A stretch of 64,000 nt of DNA. It comes from Polyangiaceae bacterium. GTDB lineage: Bacteria > Myxococcota_A > Polyangia > Polyangiales > Polyangiaceae. How positions within the stretch are numbered: the stretch's first letter is position 1; each line of letters begins with the position of its first letter. Location of the stretch: NCBI GenBank assembly GCA_020633235.1, contig JACKEA010000004.1, forward strand, positions 496,001 to 560,000, given 5' to 3'. Positions 1 to 8,410 of this stretch are shown here, one piece after another. The position numbers and the translations under genes were made by a program. Under the pieces are notes generated by a model. It saw only the letters and a program-made list of their open reading frames with translations. It made no database searches and was not told where the DNA came from.

Positions 1-834
1 GATGGGAGCGCCGGTGACCTCGCGCACGGAGAGCGCTGCGCCGCCGCGCGCATCGCCGTCCAGCTTGGTCAGCACCACGCCGGTGATCCCCAAGCGCTCG
101 TTGAAGCTCTTGGCGGTCTGCACCGCGTCCTGGCCGATCATCGCGTCGACGACCAGGTAGATGTTTTCGGGCTCGATCGCCGACTTGATCTTGGAAAGCT
201 CTTCCATCAGAGCTTCGTCGATCGCGAGGCGGCCGGCGGTGTCGTAGATGACGACGTCGCAACCGAGCTTCTTCGCCTCGGCATCCGCCTTGGCGCAGAT
301 GTCCACGGGGCTCGCGTCCGGGATGTTGAAGACCGGCACGCCGATCTGCTCGCCTAGCACCTTGAGCTGCTCCACGGCGGCGGGGCGCTGCATGTCGGCG
401 GCCACGAGCAGCGGCTTCTTGCCCTGCTTGTCGAACCAACGCGCGAGCTTGGCCGACGTGGTGGTCTTACCGGAGCCTTGAAGGCCGACCATCATGACGC
501 CGGTGCGCTGGCCCTTGTCCGCGAAGGCGACGGGCTCGCCGTCGGTGCGCATCATGTCGACCAGCTCGTCGTGACAGATCTTCACGAACTGATCGCCGGC
601 GGCCACCTTGTGGGTCTCGCCGCCCGCCTTCACGCGGGTCTGTACGGTCTGGCCCAGAGCCTTCTGCTCCACGCGGGCCAGAAACCGCTTCACCACACCC
701 AGCTCGACGTCCGCCTCCAATAGCGACAGCCGAACCTCGCGCAGTGCGGGCTTGATGTTGTTTTCGTTGAGCTCGGTGAGCCCCGCGAGACGGTTTTGCG
801 CCTCGCGAAATCCTTTGGTCAGCGCCTCGAACAC
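1..834 (-). CDS. ffh: Signal recognition particle GTPase Ffh, C-terminus beyond window
   Basis: Ffh binds the SRP RNA and signal sequences of nascent membrane proteins and, with FtsY, delivers ribosomes to the Sec translocon. The 278 visible codons cover the N domain and most of the G domain. Seen: P-loop GLQGSGKTTTSAK, DTAGRLAIDE (G3 region) and TKLDGDARGG (G4 region). The start is a GTG at 832-834 (reads VFEALTKGF), chosen because an in-frame TAA lies six codons upstream. The Met-rich M domain lies outside the window. The gene is divergent from the DUF3365 lipoprotein gene, with about 80 bp between starts. The family is universal and the call is certain. Confidence 0.96.
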   Translation of the reverse strand, partial: MFEALTKGFREAQNRLAGLTELNENNIKPALREVRLSLLEADVELGVVKRFLARVEQKALGQTVQTRVKAGGETHKVAAGDQFVKICHDELVDMMRTDGEPVAFADKGQRTGVMMVGLQGSGKTTTSAKLARWFDKQGKKPLLVAADMQRPAAVEQLKVLGEQIGVPVFNIPDASPVDICAKADAEAKKLGCDVVIYDTAGRLAIDEALMEELSKIKSAIEPENIYLVVDAMIGQDAVQTAKSFNERLGITGVVLTKLDGDARGGAALSVREVTGAPI

Positions 835-915
835 GACAGGCTGCGGGTATTACCACAACTGCCGGGGGTCATGGACAATCGGGCGGTTTGGCCCCACCGC
901 GCTACATCTCGCCCC

Positions 916-1491
916 ATGAGCCCCCGCCGGTGGATCCCCCTTCTGGCCCTGTTTGCCACCTTGACGGCGTGTCGTGACGAGCCCAACCGCCTCGACCCGG
1001 TGCCCGAGGCCCTGAAGGGGCGCCTCGCCGTGGCACGGGCCGCCGCCGCCGATCTCAAGAAGACCCTCGGGGGCCGTCTCACGGCCGCCATGAAGGACGG
1101 GCCGGACAGCGCCATCGACGTGTGCGCCAAGGAAGCGGAGAAGCTCAGCGCGGAGGTGGGGGCTCGCCACGGCGTGAAGATCGGACGTAGCAGCACCCGC
1201 TTGCGCAATCCGAGGAACGCCCCGAGCCCATGGGTCAAGGACTACCTCGATGGCGCGGCGGGCAAGATGGTCCGAGACCTGGCGCCGGCTGCCTACGACT
1301 TGAAGGATGACGTTGGCGTGGTCCTGCCCATCGCAACCGAAGGGCTGTGCGTGACCTGTCATGGCAAGATGGAAGAGCTCACGCCCGCGGTGCGGACGGC
1401 CCTCGAGCAGCGATACCCCACGGATCAGGCGACGGGGTTCGAGCTGGGCAGCCTGCGGGGCGTGGTGTGGGTTCGGCTCGCCAAGAAGTAG
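916..1491 (+). CDS. DUF3365-family lipoprotein with a CxxCH heme-type motif
   Basis: A 191-aa exported protein. Residues 1-19 form a lipoprotein signal peptide ending in the lipobox-like LTAC, so it should be anchored in a periplasm-facing membrane. The C-terminal half resembles DUF3365 (Tll0287-like), a PAS-like sensor fold. EGLCVTCHG near residue 145 supplies a CxxCH motif that could bind c-type heme, so redox or gas sensing is possible (inference). The ATG at 916 is chosen over upstream starts because it gives the signal peptide. It converges with the next lipoprotein gene with only 3 bp between stop codons. Confidence 0.8.
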   Translation: MSPRRWIPLLALFATLTACRDEPNRLDPVPEALKGRLAVARAAAADLKKTLGGRLTAAMKDGPDSAIDVCAKEAEKLSAEVGARHGVKIGRSSTRLRNPRNAPSPWVKDYLDGAAGKMVRDLAPAAYDLKDDVGVVLPIATEGLCVTCHGKMEELTPAVRTALEQRYPTDQATGFELGSLRGVVWVRLAKK

Positions 1492-1494
1492 CAC

Positions 1495-2178
1495 TCACAG
1501 GTCGTTGCAGATCGCCGGCAACGGCTTGTCGGGTCGCGCGTTGATGCACGCTCCAGGAACGCCCGGCGGCGCCGACAGCGGCTTCTTCACCAGGGTCGTG
1601 CCCTGTGCCATCGCCGTGCGCCATGCCGCGGCGGTTCTGAGCGGAGGGTCGCTCGGCAGGCCCAGGCGCTGCTGCACCACGTGCAGTTGCTCGTCCGTCA
1701 GCTTGGGCAAGTCGCCGCCGAAAGACCAACCGAGCACCCGCCGACACCTGCCGCAGCTCACCAACGAGAACCACAGCCGCTCGCCTTCCAGCGCGAGCAC
1801 CAGGCTTCGTCCCGGCATTCCGCCGTCGCTCGCGCTTTCGTGAATCACCTCGGCGCTCGCGGGAGGAATGCCCTGAACCGTGTCGACCATCGCCCACACG
1901 CCGGTGACGCGCCCGCTGGCATCGCAAAACACGGTGCTTCCTCGGCGCCCTGCATCCGGAGCGGGGCACGCGCCAGCGAGCAGCGTGAAGGGTTCCGGCA
2001 GCTCCGAACGAGCGGCTCCGGAATCCGTTGGCGTGGACGCATCGGGAACGGCATCCGCAATCGTCGCCGAAGGCGGCGCATCGGGCACGGAAACGGCGGG
2101 CGCCGGTGGCGAGCTCTTGGGGCAGCCCGCTAGCGCGAGGGAGAGCGCCAACAGCAGGGCTTTCGCGCGAACGTCCAT
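1495..2178 (-). CDS. Pro/Ala-rich lipoprotein of unknown function
   Basis: A 227-aa predicted lipoprotein. The ATG at 2178 gives a hydrophobic signal (ALLLALSLALAGC) with a good lipobox. A low-complexity Pro/Ala/Ser linker follows, then a compact domain containing cysteines (ACPAPDAG, VSCGRCRRVL). I do not recognise the family. The frame stays open to 2241, but that extension runs through a dispersed repeat and hides the signal peptide, so the shorter start is preferred. It lies downstream of rsmI on the same strand. Confidence 0.7.
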   Translation of the reverse strand: MDVRAKALLLALSLALAGCPKSSPPAPAVSVPDAPPSATIADAVPDASTPTDSGAARSELPEPFTLLAGACPAPDAGRRGSTVFCDASGRVTGVWAMVDTVQGIPPASAEVIHESASDGGMPGRSLVLALEGERLWFSLVSCGRCRRVLGWSFGGDLPKLTDEQLHVVQQRLGLPSDPPLRTAAAWRTAMAQGTTLVKKPLSAPPGVPGACINARPDKPLPAICNDL

Positions 2179-2195
2179 GGCTTCACCATAGCCGA

Positions 2196-2221
2196 GGTCT
2201 TGTCGGTCCGCCGCGGAACCG
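2196..2221 (+). repeat. Dispersed palindromic repeat, half-copy A
   Basis: Reads TCTTGTCGG then TCCGCCGCGGAACC, the core of a repeat found about ten times in the window. It lies between the 3' end of rsmI and the start of the downstream lipoprotein gene. The left hairpin arm is not evident here. Confidence 0.7.
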
Positions 2222-2237
2222 AGCGCGACGCCCACAA

Positions 2238-3059
2238 TCACGGCTTGCGCGCGACGACGCGTTCGTAGAGCTCCCGGCGCGACAAACCGGTCTCGCGCGC
2301 CAGCTCCCGGGCTGCATCCTTCGCGGACGAACCGCTCGTCAATAGCTCGTCGATGCGCGCGTCGATGTCCGTCTCCGATACGCGCACCGGTGCGTCTCCG
2401 CCGACGCCCAGCACCAGCGTGATCTCACCGCGCCACGTCGGCTCCTTGGACAGCTCCGCCACGGTGCCGCGGCGCGCCTCTTCGTGGAGCTTGGTGAGCT
2501 CGCGGCACACGACCGCGCTGCGCTCTGGGCACAGCGCGGCGAGATCCTCGAGCGTCGCAGCGGTGCGGTTCGGCGCTTCGAACAGCAGCACGGGGTCCGG
2601 ACAGTGCGCGATGCGCTCGAGCAGCTCTCTGCGCTTGCCGCCGCGTCGCGGCAGAAACCCCACGAACCAGAAGCTGCTCTCCACCAACCCCGAAAGAGCC
2701 GCGGCGGTGGTCACGGCGCTTGGGCCGGGGATGACACTGACGGCGATGCCGCGGGCCGTTGCTTCACGAACCAAGGCGGCGCCCGGATCGCTCACGCTCG
2801 GCATGCCGGCGTCCGTGACCAACGCGGCGCTCTCACCTTCGAGGAGCAGCTGGAGCGCGCCCTCGATGGCGCGCGTCGAAGCATGGGCGTCCAGTGCCAC
2901 CAACGTCTTCTTGGTGATCCCCAGGTGGGAGAGCAACGCCCGGGTTCGACGCGTGTCTTCGGCGTACACGCGAGGGACGCTCTTCAGCGTCTCGATGGCG
3001 CGCAGCGTGACGTCCGACAGATTGCCGATCGGCGTGCCGACGATGAAGAGCGTGGCCAA
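2238..3059 (-). CDS. rsmI: 16S rRNA (cytidine1402-2'-O)-methyltransferase RsmI
   Basis: RsmI methylates the ribose of C1402 in the decoding centre of 16S rRNA using SAM. At 273 aa the protein has the normal family length. Diagnostic blocks: LFIVGTPIGNLSDVTLRAI at the N-terminus, AEDTRRTRALLSHLGI, VTDAGMPSVSDPGAALVREA and VIPGPSAVTTAAALSG, all typical of the tetrapyrrole-methylase fold. The C-terminus carries the usual small helical tail (SSAKDAARELARETGLSRRELYE). It starts 12 bp downstream of the RpoH-like gene and is probably co-transcribed with it. Confidence 0.96.
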   Translation of the reverse strand: MATLFIVGTPIGNLSDVTLRAIETLKSVPRVYAEDTRRTRALLSHLGITKKTLVALDAHASTRAIEGALQLLLEGESAALVTDAGMPSVSDPGAALVREATARGIAVSVIPGPSAVTTAAALSGLVESSFWFVGFLPRRGGKRRELLERIAHCPDPVLLFEAPNRTAATLEDLAALCPERSAVVCRELTKLHEEARRGTVAELSKEPTWRGEITLVLGVGGDAPVRVSETDIDARIDELLTSGSSAKDAARELARETGLSRRELYERVVARKP

Positions 3060-3071
3060 CGGCGATTCGGA

Positions 3072-4166
3072 CTAGCCGCTGACGCCCACGGCATCACCCA
3101 GCGTCTCGCGCAGGTACTCCCGGAGCCGCCCGGCCAAGCGCGCTTCCAGCTGACGGACCCGCTCGCGCGACACGCCGAACTCGTTACCGAGCTCCTGCAG
3201 CGTCATTGGGTCGTCCTCCGCGGCAAGTCGCTTGTCGAAAATGGCGATGTCCTTGCCGCTGAGCGTCTTGCGGAACTCCTCCAGCCGCTGGCGCACGATG
3301 TCCTGGATCTCGTGGCTCTCGGCGAGCTGGTCCGGGCTGGCGGAGGATGCCGGCAGAAGCTCCACGCGGCTGGTTTGACGGCCGTCCGACTCGCCCACCG
3401 GCGCGTCCAGCGAAGCGTCCGCGCGGGAGAGGCGGCGATCCATCTCCCGCACTTCCTTCTCCTCCACGTTGAGCCGCTTGGCGATCTCCGCGTGCGAGGG
3501 CTCGATGCCCATGGCCGTGAGCTTCGCCTTCTCCTTGCTGAGATTGAAGAACAGCTTTCTCTGCGCCTGGGTGGTGCCGATCTTCACCATGCGCCAGTTG
3601 TTGAGGATGAAGCGCAGGATGTAGGCGCGGATCCACCACGCGGCGTAACTGGAGAGCTTGACGCCACGGTAGGGGTCGTAGCGCTTGACCGCTTGCATCA
3701 ACCCGATGTTCCCCTCCTGCACCAGGTCCATCATGTTGCGGTAGGCGCGCCGGTACTCGTACGCGATCTTGACGACCAGACGCAGGTTCGCGGTCACCAA
3801 CCTCGCCGCTGCATCCACGTCCTCGGTCTCGGCGTAGCGCACGGCCAGGGTGTGCTCTTCATCTGGTGTCAGCAGCGAGTGGCGCTGGACCTCGCGCATG
3901 TACGCGGCCATTGGATCGAGCCGCGCGAGCGACCCGGAGGTCTTGCCCTTCTGCGCCTTGGCCGGAACGCTGGTGTCGTCAATCACCTCTGCGGTGGTGT
4001 CGATGACGGCCTCGTCCGCCAAAGCGTCGTCCGACAGATCCTCCGATTCTTCCGATTCTTCGTCCGAGTCCTCGCCGTCGGCGTCCAAACGCGTCTCCGG
4101 GGGCTCCGAGTCACGGGTCACTCGCTTGGATTTCGAACGTGTTTTCGGCTTTTTCTTGGCGGCCAC
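3072..4166 (-). CDS. rpoH: RpoH-like alternative sigma factor (sigma-70 family)
   Basis: A 364-aa sigma factor of the RpoH/sigma-32 group, which directs core RNA polymerase to heat-shock-type promoters. The first 75 or so residues are an unusual charged extension, basic then very acidic (Asp/Glu/Ser runs). Conserved regions follow: 1.2 (AAYMREVQRHSLLTPDEE), 2 (NLRLVVKIAYEYRR, MDLVQEGNIGLMQAVKRYDP, SSYAAWWIRAYI), 3 (QRKLFFNLSKEKAKL) and 4.2 (LQELGNEFGVSRERVRQLE). The QRKLFFNL box is typical of RpoH-type factors. No anti-sigma factor is adjacent. The N-terminal extension makes it longer than E. coli RpoH (284 aa). Myxobacteria carry several paralogs, so the exact regulon cannot be inferred. Confidence 0.9.
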   Translation of the reverse strand: MAAKKKPKTRSKSKRVTRDSEPPETRLDADGEDSDEESEESEDLSDDALADEAVIDTTAEVIDDTSVPAKAQKGKTSGSLARLDPMAAYMREVQRHSLLTPDEEHTLAVRYAETEDVDAAARLVTANLRLVVKIAYEYRRAYRNMMDLVQEGNIGLMQAVKRYDPYRGVKLSSYAAWWIRAYILRFILNNWRMVKIGTTQAQRKLFFNLSKEKAKLTAMGIEPSHAEIAKRLNVEEKEVREMDRRLSRADASLDAPVGESDGRQTSRVELLPASSASPDQLAESHEIQDIVRQRLEEFRKTLSGKDIAIFDKRLAAEDDPMTLQELGNEFGVSRERVRQLEARLAGRLREYLRETLGDAVGVSG

Positions 4167-4259
4167 TCAGGATCTCCGCGCGCTCGAAGGCCCCTGAGGG
4201 TGTGTCTCAGCTGCCGCGGCGTCAAGCGCAGCGCGTGGGGAAGCGGGATTGTCGCGGCG

Positions 4260-5285
4260 TCAGAACGTGCCGGACACGCTCACGGAGCGCGGGCCGATGT
4301 CCACGCGCGGTACGGTGGACAGAGCGGACTTCTCCTTTTTCTTGTCGCTGAGGAGATACAGCGCCGTACCGGTGCCGAGGCCCACGATGCCGACGACCAA
4401 GCCGACGTTGGCGACCGTTTGGTACGTCTGCCCGGTGTTCTTGTCGCTCTCGAGGGACGAGGGACACACGCCGTTCTTGCACTCGTCCTCCAGCTTGCTG
4501 TGCTTGGAGTTGTTCAGGAGCCCGAACACACCGAAGGTGACGATGCCTGCGGCACCCACGCCGCCGGCCACGTAGGACCACGTGCGCATGTCCCACTTGC
4601 TGGAGTCCGTGGACACCTTCGTGCCCTCGTCCTTGGGCGGGGGAGGCGGCGCGGCCACCTCCGGGGCCAAATCGATCGTCGGGGCGCTTCCCGCTTCCGC
4701 GTTGATCTCCTTGACCGTCTCCTTGCCAGACGCTTGCACCAGCTCCACGCGCACCATGCCCGGCATTACGGGCAACGGTTTGCTCCAGTCGCTTTGGGGG
4801 ATCTCCTTGCCTCGGACCTTGACCACGTCTCCAGGAGCGGTCCCGCTGACGTTGAGCGTGAGCAGCGCCAGCTTGGCAGCGAGGTCGTCGCGCTCCTTCT
4901 GCGCTGCCGTCGCCGCTTGCTCGTACTTCGCGTCGACCTTGGCGGCGGCTTCGGCCTCCGGGATGGTGTTGTCGAACTCGACGTAGGCTTCTTCGAGGCG
5001 GTTCAACGCCACCAGCTCGCGCGCGACCATGAGGTGGGAGTTGGGGCTGGCAACGGCGCCGTAGGATTCGCGAAAGGACGCGAGGGCTGCCTCGTGGTCA
5101 CCCTTCTCCGCGGCCTTGGCGCCGGCGATGAATGCCTTCTGCGCCGTGCTCTTCTGTTCTGCCGTGGCGCTTTCCAGGTTCGCGCCCTGGGCGAAGGCGC
5201 TGCCCGTGAACGAGACGGCGCCCAGGCACAGCGAGGCGCCGAGGATCAAGGCGGAGAGCTTGTGAGATCGGTTGGATTCGCGCAT
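4260..5285 (-). CDS. Exported TPR-like protein with C-terminal membrane segments
   Basis: A 341-aa protein with an N-terminal signal peptide cleaved near SAFAQG. An Ala-rich helical TPR-like segment follows (residues 35-110, KAFIAGAKAAEKGDHEAAL), then a long helix, then a PEGA-like beta segment (LTLNVSGTAPGDVVKVRG, PGMVRVELVQ). A Pro-rich linker precedes two hydrophobic segments (WSYVAGGVGAAGIVTFGVFG and VANVGLVVGIVGLGTGTALY). This architecture is common and functionally uncharacterised in myxobacteria. It lies 14 bp after the kinase-like gene on the same strand, so the pair may form one envelope module. Confidence 0.8.
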   Translation of the reverse strand: MRESNRSHKLSALILGASLCLGAVSFTGSAFAQGANLESATAEQKSTAQKAFIAGAKAAEKGDHEAALASFRESYGAVASPNSHLMVARELVALNRLEEAYVEFDNTIPEAEAAAKVDAKYEQAATAAQKERDDLAAKLALLTLNVSGTAPGDVVKVRGKEIPQSDWSKPLPVMPGMVRVELVQASGKETVKEINAEAGSAPTIDLAPEVAAPPPPPKDEGTKVSTDSSKWDMRTWSYVAGGVGAAGIVTFGVFGLLNNSKHSKLEDECKNGVCPSSLESDKNTGQTYQTVANVGLVVGIVGLGTGTALYLLSDKKKEKSALSTVPRVDIGPRSVSVSGTF

Positions 5286-5299
5286 GGCTGGGTTCCTGC

Positions 5300-7630
5300 T
5301 CAGATGCCTTTCGGGACGAACGGCTTGGGCTTGGGCTTGGGACGAGGCCGGGGCTTGGGATTATAGACCGGCTTCGGTTTCGGAGTCTCTGCCACCGGCT
5401 TCTCTTCTTCCGGCTCGGTCTTTTCTTCTTCCACTGCGCCAGCGTCTTCTTCCGGCTCGGTCTTCTCTTCTTCTACCGTTGCCGAAGGCGTGGGCGCAGG
5501 AGATGGGGCGGGTGCCGCGCTCGGTTCGGGCTTGGTGGTGGCCGCCGCGCTCGTCGCCGGCTTCTCTTCGCCCTTCGGCTTTTCGTCTCCGCCCTTCAAC
5601 GCGGACGCCACCACGGCGATGAGCAACAGAGCGGCTGCGCCTCCCACGATGCCGAACACGTACCTGCGGGCCTTCTGCGTCCGCTCGTCGACGATGGAAG
5701 GAGGCATGGGCTCCTCGTCCTCGTCGTCGTCCTCGCGTGCTTCGGCCTTGTCTTCCGCGTCCTTGTCCTTGCGGGGGGGAGCGTCGTCGAGGGATGCACC
5801 CGGCGGCGCGATCCAGGCGACGGCGGAGCTCTTTTCGTCCTTCTCTTCGGACTCCTTCGCCTCGTCCTTTTGCGCCGGCTTCTTTTCAGGCTCCTTGGCG
5901 CTCTCGCTTGCGGTTGCCTTTTCCGTTTCCTTCTTGGCTTCAGGCTCCGGCGCAGGGGACGCCTTGAGGACGTCCATGAGCTTCGGGGGCTCGTCCGCGA
6001 CTTCCGGCTCGTCGCTCTCGATCGCAATCTGAAGCGAGATCGGCGCGGGCTCGTCTTCGCTGGCGGCCGGCTCTTCCACTGCCTCCGCCGTGGGCGTCGG
6101 AGAGCCCAACATCTGGGTCTTCAAGTGCTCGCGGGTCTCGTCCTTGGCTTCCGGCGGCTTGGGAGACGCCTCGGGTGGCTTGGGAGACGCCTCAGGTGGC
6201 TTGGGAGACGCCTCGGGTGGCTTGGGAGACGCCTCGGGTGGCTTGGGAGACGCCTCGGGTGGCTTGGGAGACGCCTCGGGTGGCTTGGGCGGCGGTTCGA
6301 CGGCCTTCGGCGGCTCCAAAACCTCCGGGACACTGGGCGAGCGTACCGACACCAGGTCCTCCGGCATCAGGCTCTTCACCTCGATATCCTCTTCTCCACC
6401 GGGGGGCGGATCCGAGGGGGCTACGATCTCGAGCAGCTCGGAATCGAGGGACTCCATCTTCTGCCGTGGAGGCGGTGGTGGCGGAACCGGTGCTCCACCG
6501 CCCACGGGAGCGATGCCGAGGAGCGTGGCCTTGCGGCCGCCTTGGGGAGGCGGCGGGGCCGCTGCCGGAGCCGGCGGCTTGGGCCGCGCTGGCGGAGCGC
6601 GATCTGCGATCGACTTGCGTTCCGGACGCGACGCGCTCTTGGCCGCGCCGGTCGCGCGATCGATGACCTTCTGGCGGGTGGACAGCGTGTTCCCGGCCAG
6701 GTCCTCGACCAGCTTCGCGACGTCTTCTACCGTGGCGACGTCCGCGGCGCCCCGCAGCGCTTCGACCATCTCTTCCACGGACTGGTAGCGCTCGTCTCGG
6801 GAGGGGCTTATCGCTTTTTCGACGACATCGGCCACGCTCGACGGGATGTCGTCGCCGCCGACGGGCTTGGTCGCGTCCACGCGTTGTGTCGTGCCGGCTT
6901 TCACCTTGTCGGACACCGCCGAGTGGGTCGAGCCCACGTACAGGCGCTTGCCCGCGAGCATCTCCCAGAGCATCACCCCCACGGCGTAGAGGTTGGCGCG
7001 CAGGTCCAGCGTTTCGCCGTCGAGCTGCTCGGGAGACGCGTAGGCGGCCATCTCGGGGTGGCGCGAAAGCGGTCCCACCTTGGTGGCGGGTCCGGCGACG
7101 CCAAAGTCCAGCAGGCGCACGGAACCGTTGCGACACACGAGGACGCTGTCCGGCACCAGACCGCCGAGACCGTAGCTGGAGCCGCCGCCCGTGTGCGGCA
7201 TCGCCTGGGTGTCCGCCTGATGCACGGCATCCAGCACTTCCAGAGCGATCTTCAACGCCACCGGCACCGGGATCGCCTTGCGCTTGAAGCTCGAGAGCCG
7301 GAGCAGCGACCGCAGCACCTCGCCCTCGGCGTAGGGCATCACGATGCCCAGCTCGCCGTCGGTCATCACCACGTCCGCAGCTCTCGCCAGCGTCGGGTGC
7401 TGTACCTCCAGCGACCACCACGCTCCTTCGGACAGATGGTCGATTTCGTCGGGTGTGACCGGTGCAGACGTCGGCACCCGGCGAATCATGACCACGCTCG
7501 AATCCTCGGATTCAGGACTGTGCGCAGCCCAAAGTGCGCCGAGCTGACCCTTGGCCACCTCGGCGATGAGCTCGTAGCGGCCTAGTGTGCGTGAACCGCC
7601 GGAACCGGACCCCAAAGCCATTGGCTCCAC
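5300..7630 (-). CDS. Membrane-anchored kinase-like protein, probable pseudokinase
   Basis: A 776-aa protein with an N-terminal Ser/Thr-kinase-like domain (about 20-290), a long Pro/Ala/Lys-rich region, one transmembrane segment near residues 655-677 (FGIVGGAAALLLIAVVASAL) and a Glu/Pro-rich tail ending in Pro/Lys repeats. LLDFGVAG (DFG) and AAYASPEQLDG (activation-segment end) are conserved. However, the HRDLKPxN catalytic loop reads GGLVPDSVL, and the VAIK lysine position reads VVMIRR. The catalytic Asp and Lys therefore look lost, suggesting a signalling scaffold rather than an active kinase (inference from motifs). Residues about 448-489 are six copies of a 7-residue KPPEASP repeat. Confidence 0.85.
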   Translation of the reverse strand: MEPMALGSGSGGSRTLGRYELIAEVAKGQLGALWAAHSPESEDSSVVMIRRVPTSAPVTPDEIDHLSEGAWWSLEVQHPTLARAADVVMTDGELGIVMPYAEGEVLRSLLRLSSFKRKAIPVPVALKIALEVLDAVHQADTQAMPHTGGGSSYGLGGLVPDSVLVCRNGSVRLLDFGVAGPATKVGPLSRHPEMAAYASPEQLDGETLDLRANLYAVGVMLWEMLAGKRLYVGSTHSAVSDKVKAGTTQRVDATKPVGGDDIPSSVADVVEKAISPSRDERYQSVEEMVEALRGAADVATVEDVAKLVEDLAGNTLSTRQKVIDRATGAAKSASRPERKSIADRAPPARPKPPAPAAAPPPPQGGRKATLLGIAPVGGGAPVPPPPPPRQKMESLDSELLEIVAPSDPPPGGEEDIEVKSLMPEDLVSVRSPSVPEVLEPPKAVEPPPKPPEASPKPPEASPKPPEASPKPPEASPKPPEASPKPPEASPKPPEAKDETREHLKTQMLGSPTPTAEAVEEPAASEDEPAPISLQIAIESDEPEVADEPPKLMDVLKASPAPEPEAKKETEKATASESAKEPEKKPAQKDEAKESEEKDEKSSAVAWIAPPGASLDDAPPRKDKDAEDKAEAREDDDEDEEPMPPSIVDERTQKARRYVFGIVGGAAALLLIAVVASALKGGDEKPKGEEKPATSAAATTKPEPSAAPAPSPAPTPSATVEEEKTEPEEDAGAVEEEKTEPEEEKPVAETPKPKPVYNPKPRPRPKPKPKPFVPKGI
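6161..6286 (+). repeat. Six tandem 21-bp repeats inside the kinase-like gene
   Basis: The unit GGGAGACGCCTCGGGTGGCTT recurs at 6161, 6182, 6203, 6224, 6245 and 6266 with almost no divergence (one A for G at about 6194). It encodes KPPEASP on the reverse strand. The near-identity suggests recent expansion by slippage, so copy number may vary among strains. Confidence 0.92.
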
Positions 7631-7711
7631 GATACTCCGAATCCCGGATTTTGGCTCACTTTGCGCCGGCGGCTCCCGCGCTTTGTCGGAAATTCCCGGC
7701 TACGTCGGCTT

Positions 7712-8317
7712 TCACCCGTCTTGTCGATCCTCGCGGCAGAGCACGAACCAGGCGTTCATCGGTTTGCCGTGCTTGTAGGCCCGCCCGATGCTCATGTGCT
7801 CGCTGACCTTGCGCATGTAGTCCTTCATGTGGGCATACACGAAGCGACCGAGCTTGGCCTCGTTGGGAATGATCTCGGGCCAGCTGTCGGGCTTCTTCGG
7901 CGGGGTGCGGGTGTAGTCGATGACGTACCCCGTGGGCGGGTCCTTCTCGTCGTCCGTGCCGTGAGCCACGTAGTAGCCGGGCCCGGTGGCCCAATCGAGG
8001 GACTGGTGGTTGTAGCCGTAGAGGTCCCCGGACTCGTCGTCCGACAGACAGAACCGCTTCTGGAAGAAGTTGTGCGCGGGCAGCGAGTTCTTGCCGTGAT
8101 GGATGACCTCCAGCAGCGGCTCCGTGCCCGAGGGAACGAAGTGACCGGCGTCGACGGCGTCTTCGGCGAACATCTCCCACAGCAAGCGTTGCTCTTCCGG
8201 CTTGATGCTCATCACCGTCCACAGCCGGCTCTGTGGATCCATGCGGTCCAGCGTTTCGCTGATGCGCGCTCTGGCGTGGTCGTCGTGATGGCCCAGGAGC
8301 AGGGTTCGGAACTTCAC
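7712..8317 (-). CDS. Conserved hypothetical soluble protein
   Basis: A 201-aa protein without signal peptide or membrane segment. It is rich in aromatic and charged residues (GDLYGYNHQSLDWATGPGYY, MKDYMRKVSEHMSIGRAY). I do not recognise a family. The ATG at 8317 follows a short AT-containing leader. The coding character is good: GC-rich third positions and a protein-like composition compared with the overlapping frames. Its 3' end, from about 7717, contains CTTGTCGATCC followed by CGCGG, weakly resembling the dispersed repeat. Confidence 0.7.
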   Translation of the reverse strand: MKFRTLLLGHHDDHARARISETLDRMDPQSRLWTVMSIKPEEQRLLWEMFAEDAVDAGHFVPSGTEPLLEVIHHGKNSLPAHNFFQKRFCLSDDESGDLYGYNHQSLDWATGPGYYVAHGTDDEKDPPTGYVIDYTRTPPKKPDSWPEIIPNEAKLGRFVYAHMKDYMRKVSEHMSIGRAYKHGKPMNAWFVLCREDRQDG

Positions 8318-8376
8318 GGGGCGCGACTATAACGCGCTGCGGAAAAAGCGCATCCCGCATCCGTCAGGGGTGTCGG

Positions 8377-8408
8377 GGCGCGACGGGAATCGCGCCGGAC
8401 CGACAAGA
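8377..8408 (-). repeat. Dispersed palindromic repeat, variant copy K with hairpin
   Basis: On the reverse strand, immediately after the stop codon of the 8411-9163 gene, the sequence reads TCTTGTCGGTCCG then GCGCGATTCC. The first 13 bases match repeat copy A exactly. GGCGCGA (8377-8383) and TCGCGCC (8390-8396) form a 7-bp hairpin with a 6-nt loop, so it could act as a terminator. Confidence 0.6.
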
Positions 8409-8410
8409 AA

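Noticed and set aside
2484..5366. 960-aa forward open frame across rsmI, sigma-factor and TPR-protein genes
   Set aside because: It is antisense to three recognisable genes; the translation is His/Leu/Arg/Gly-rich without any domain, typical of a GC-rich shadow frame.
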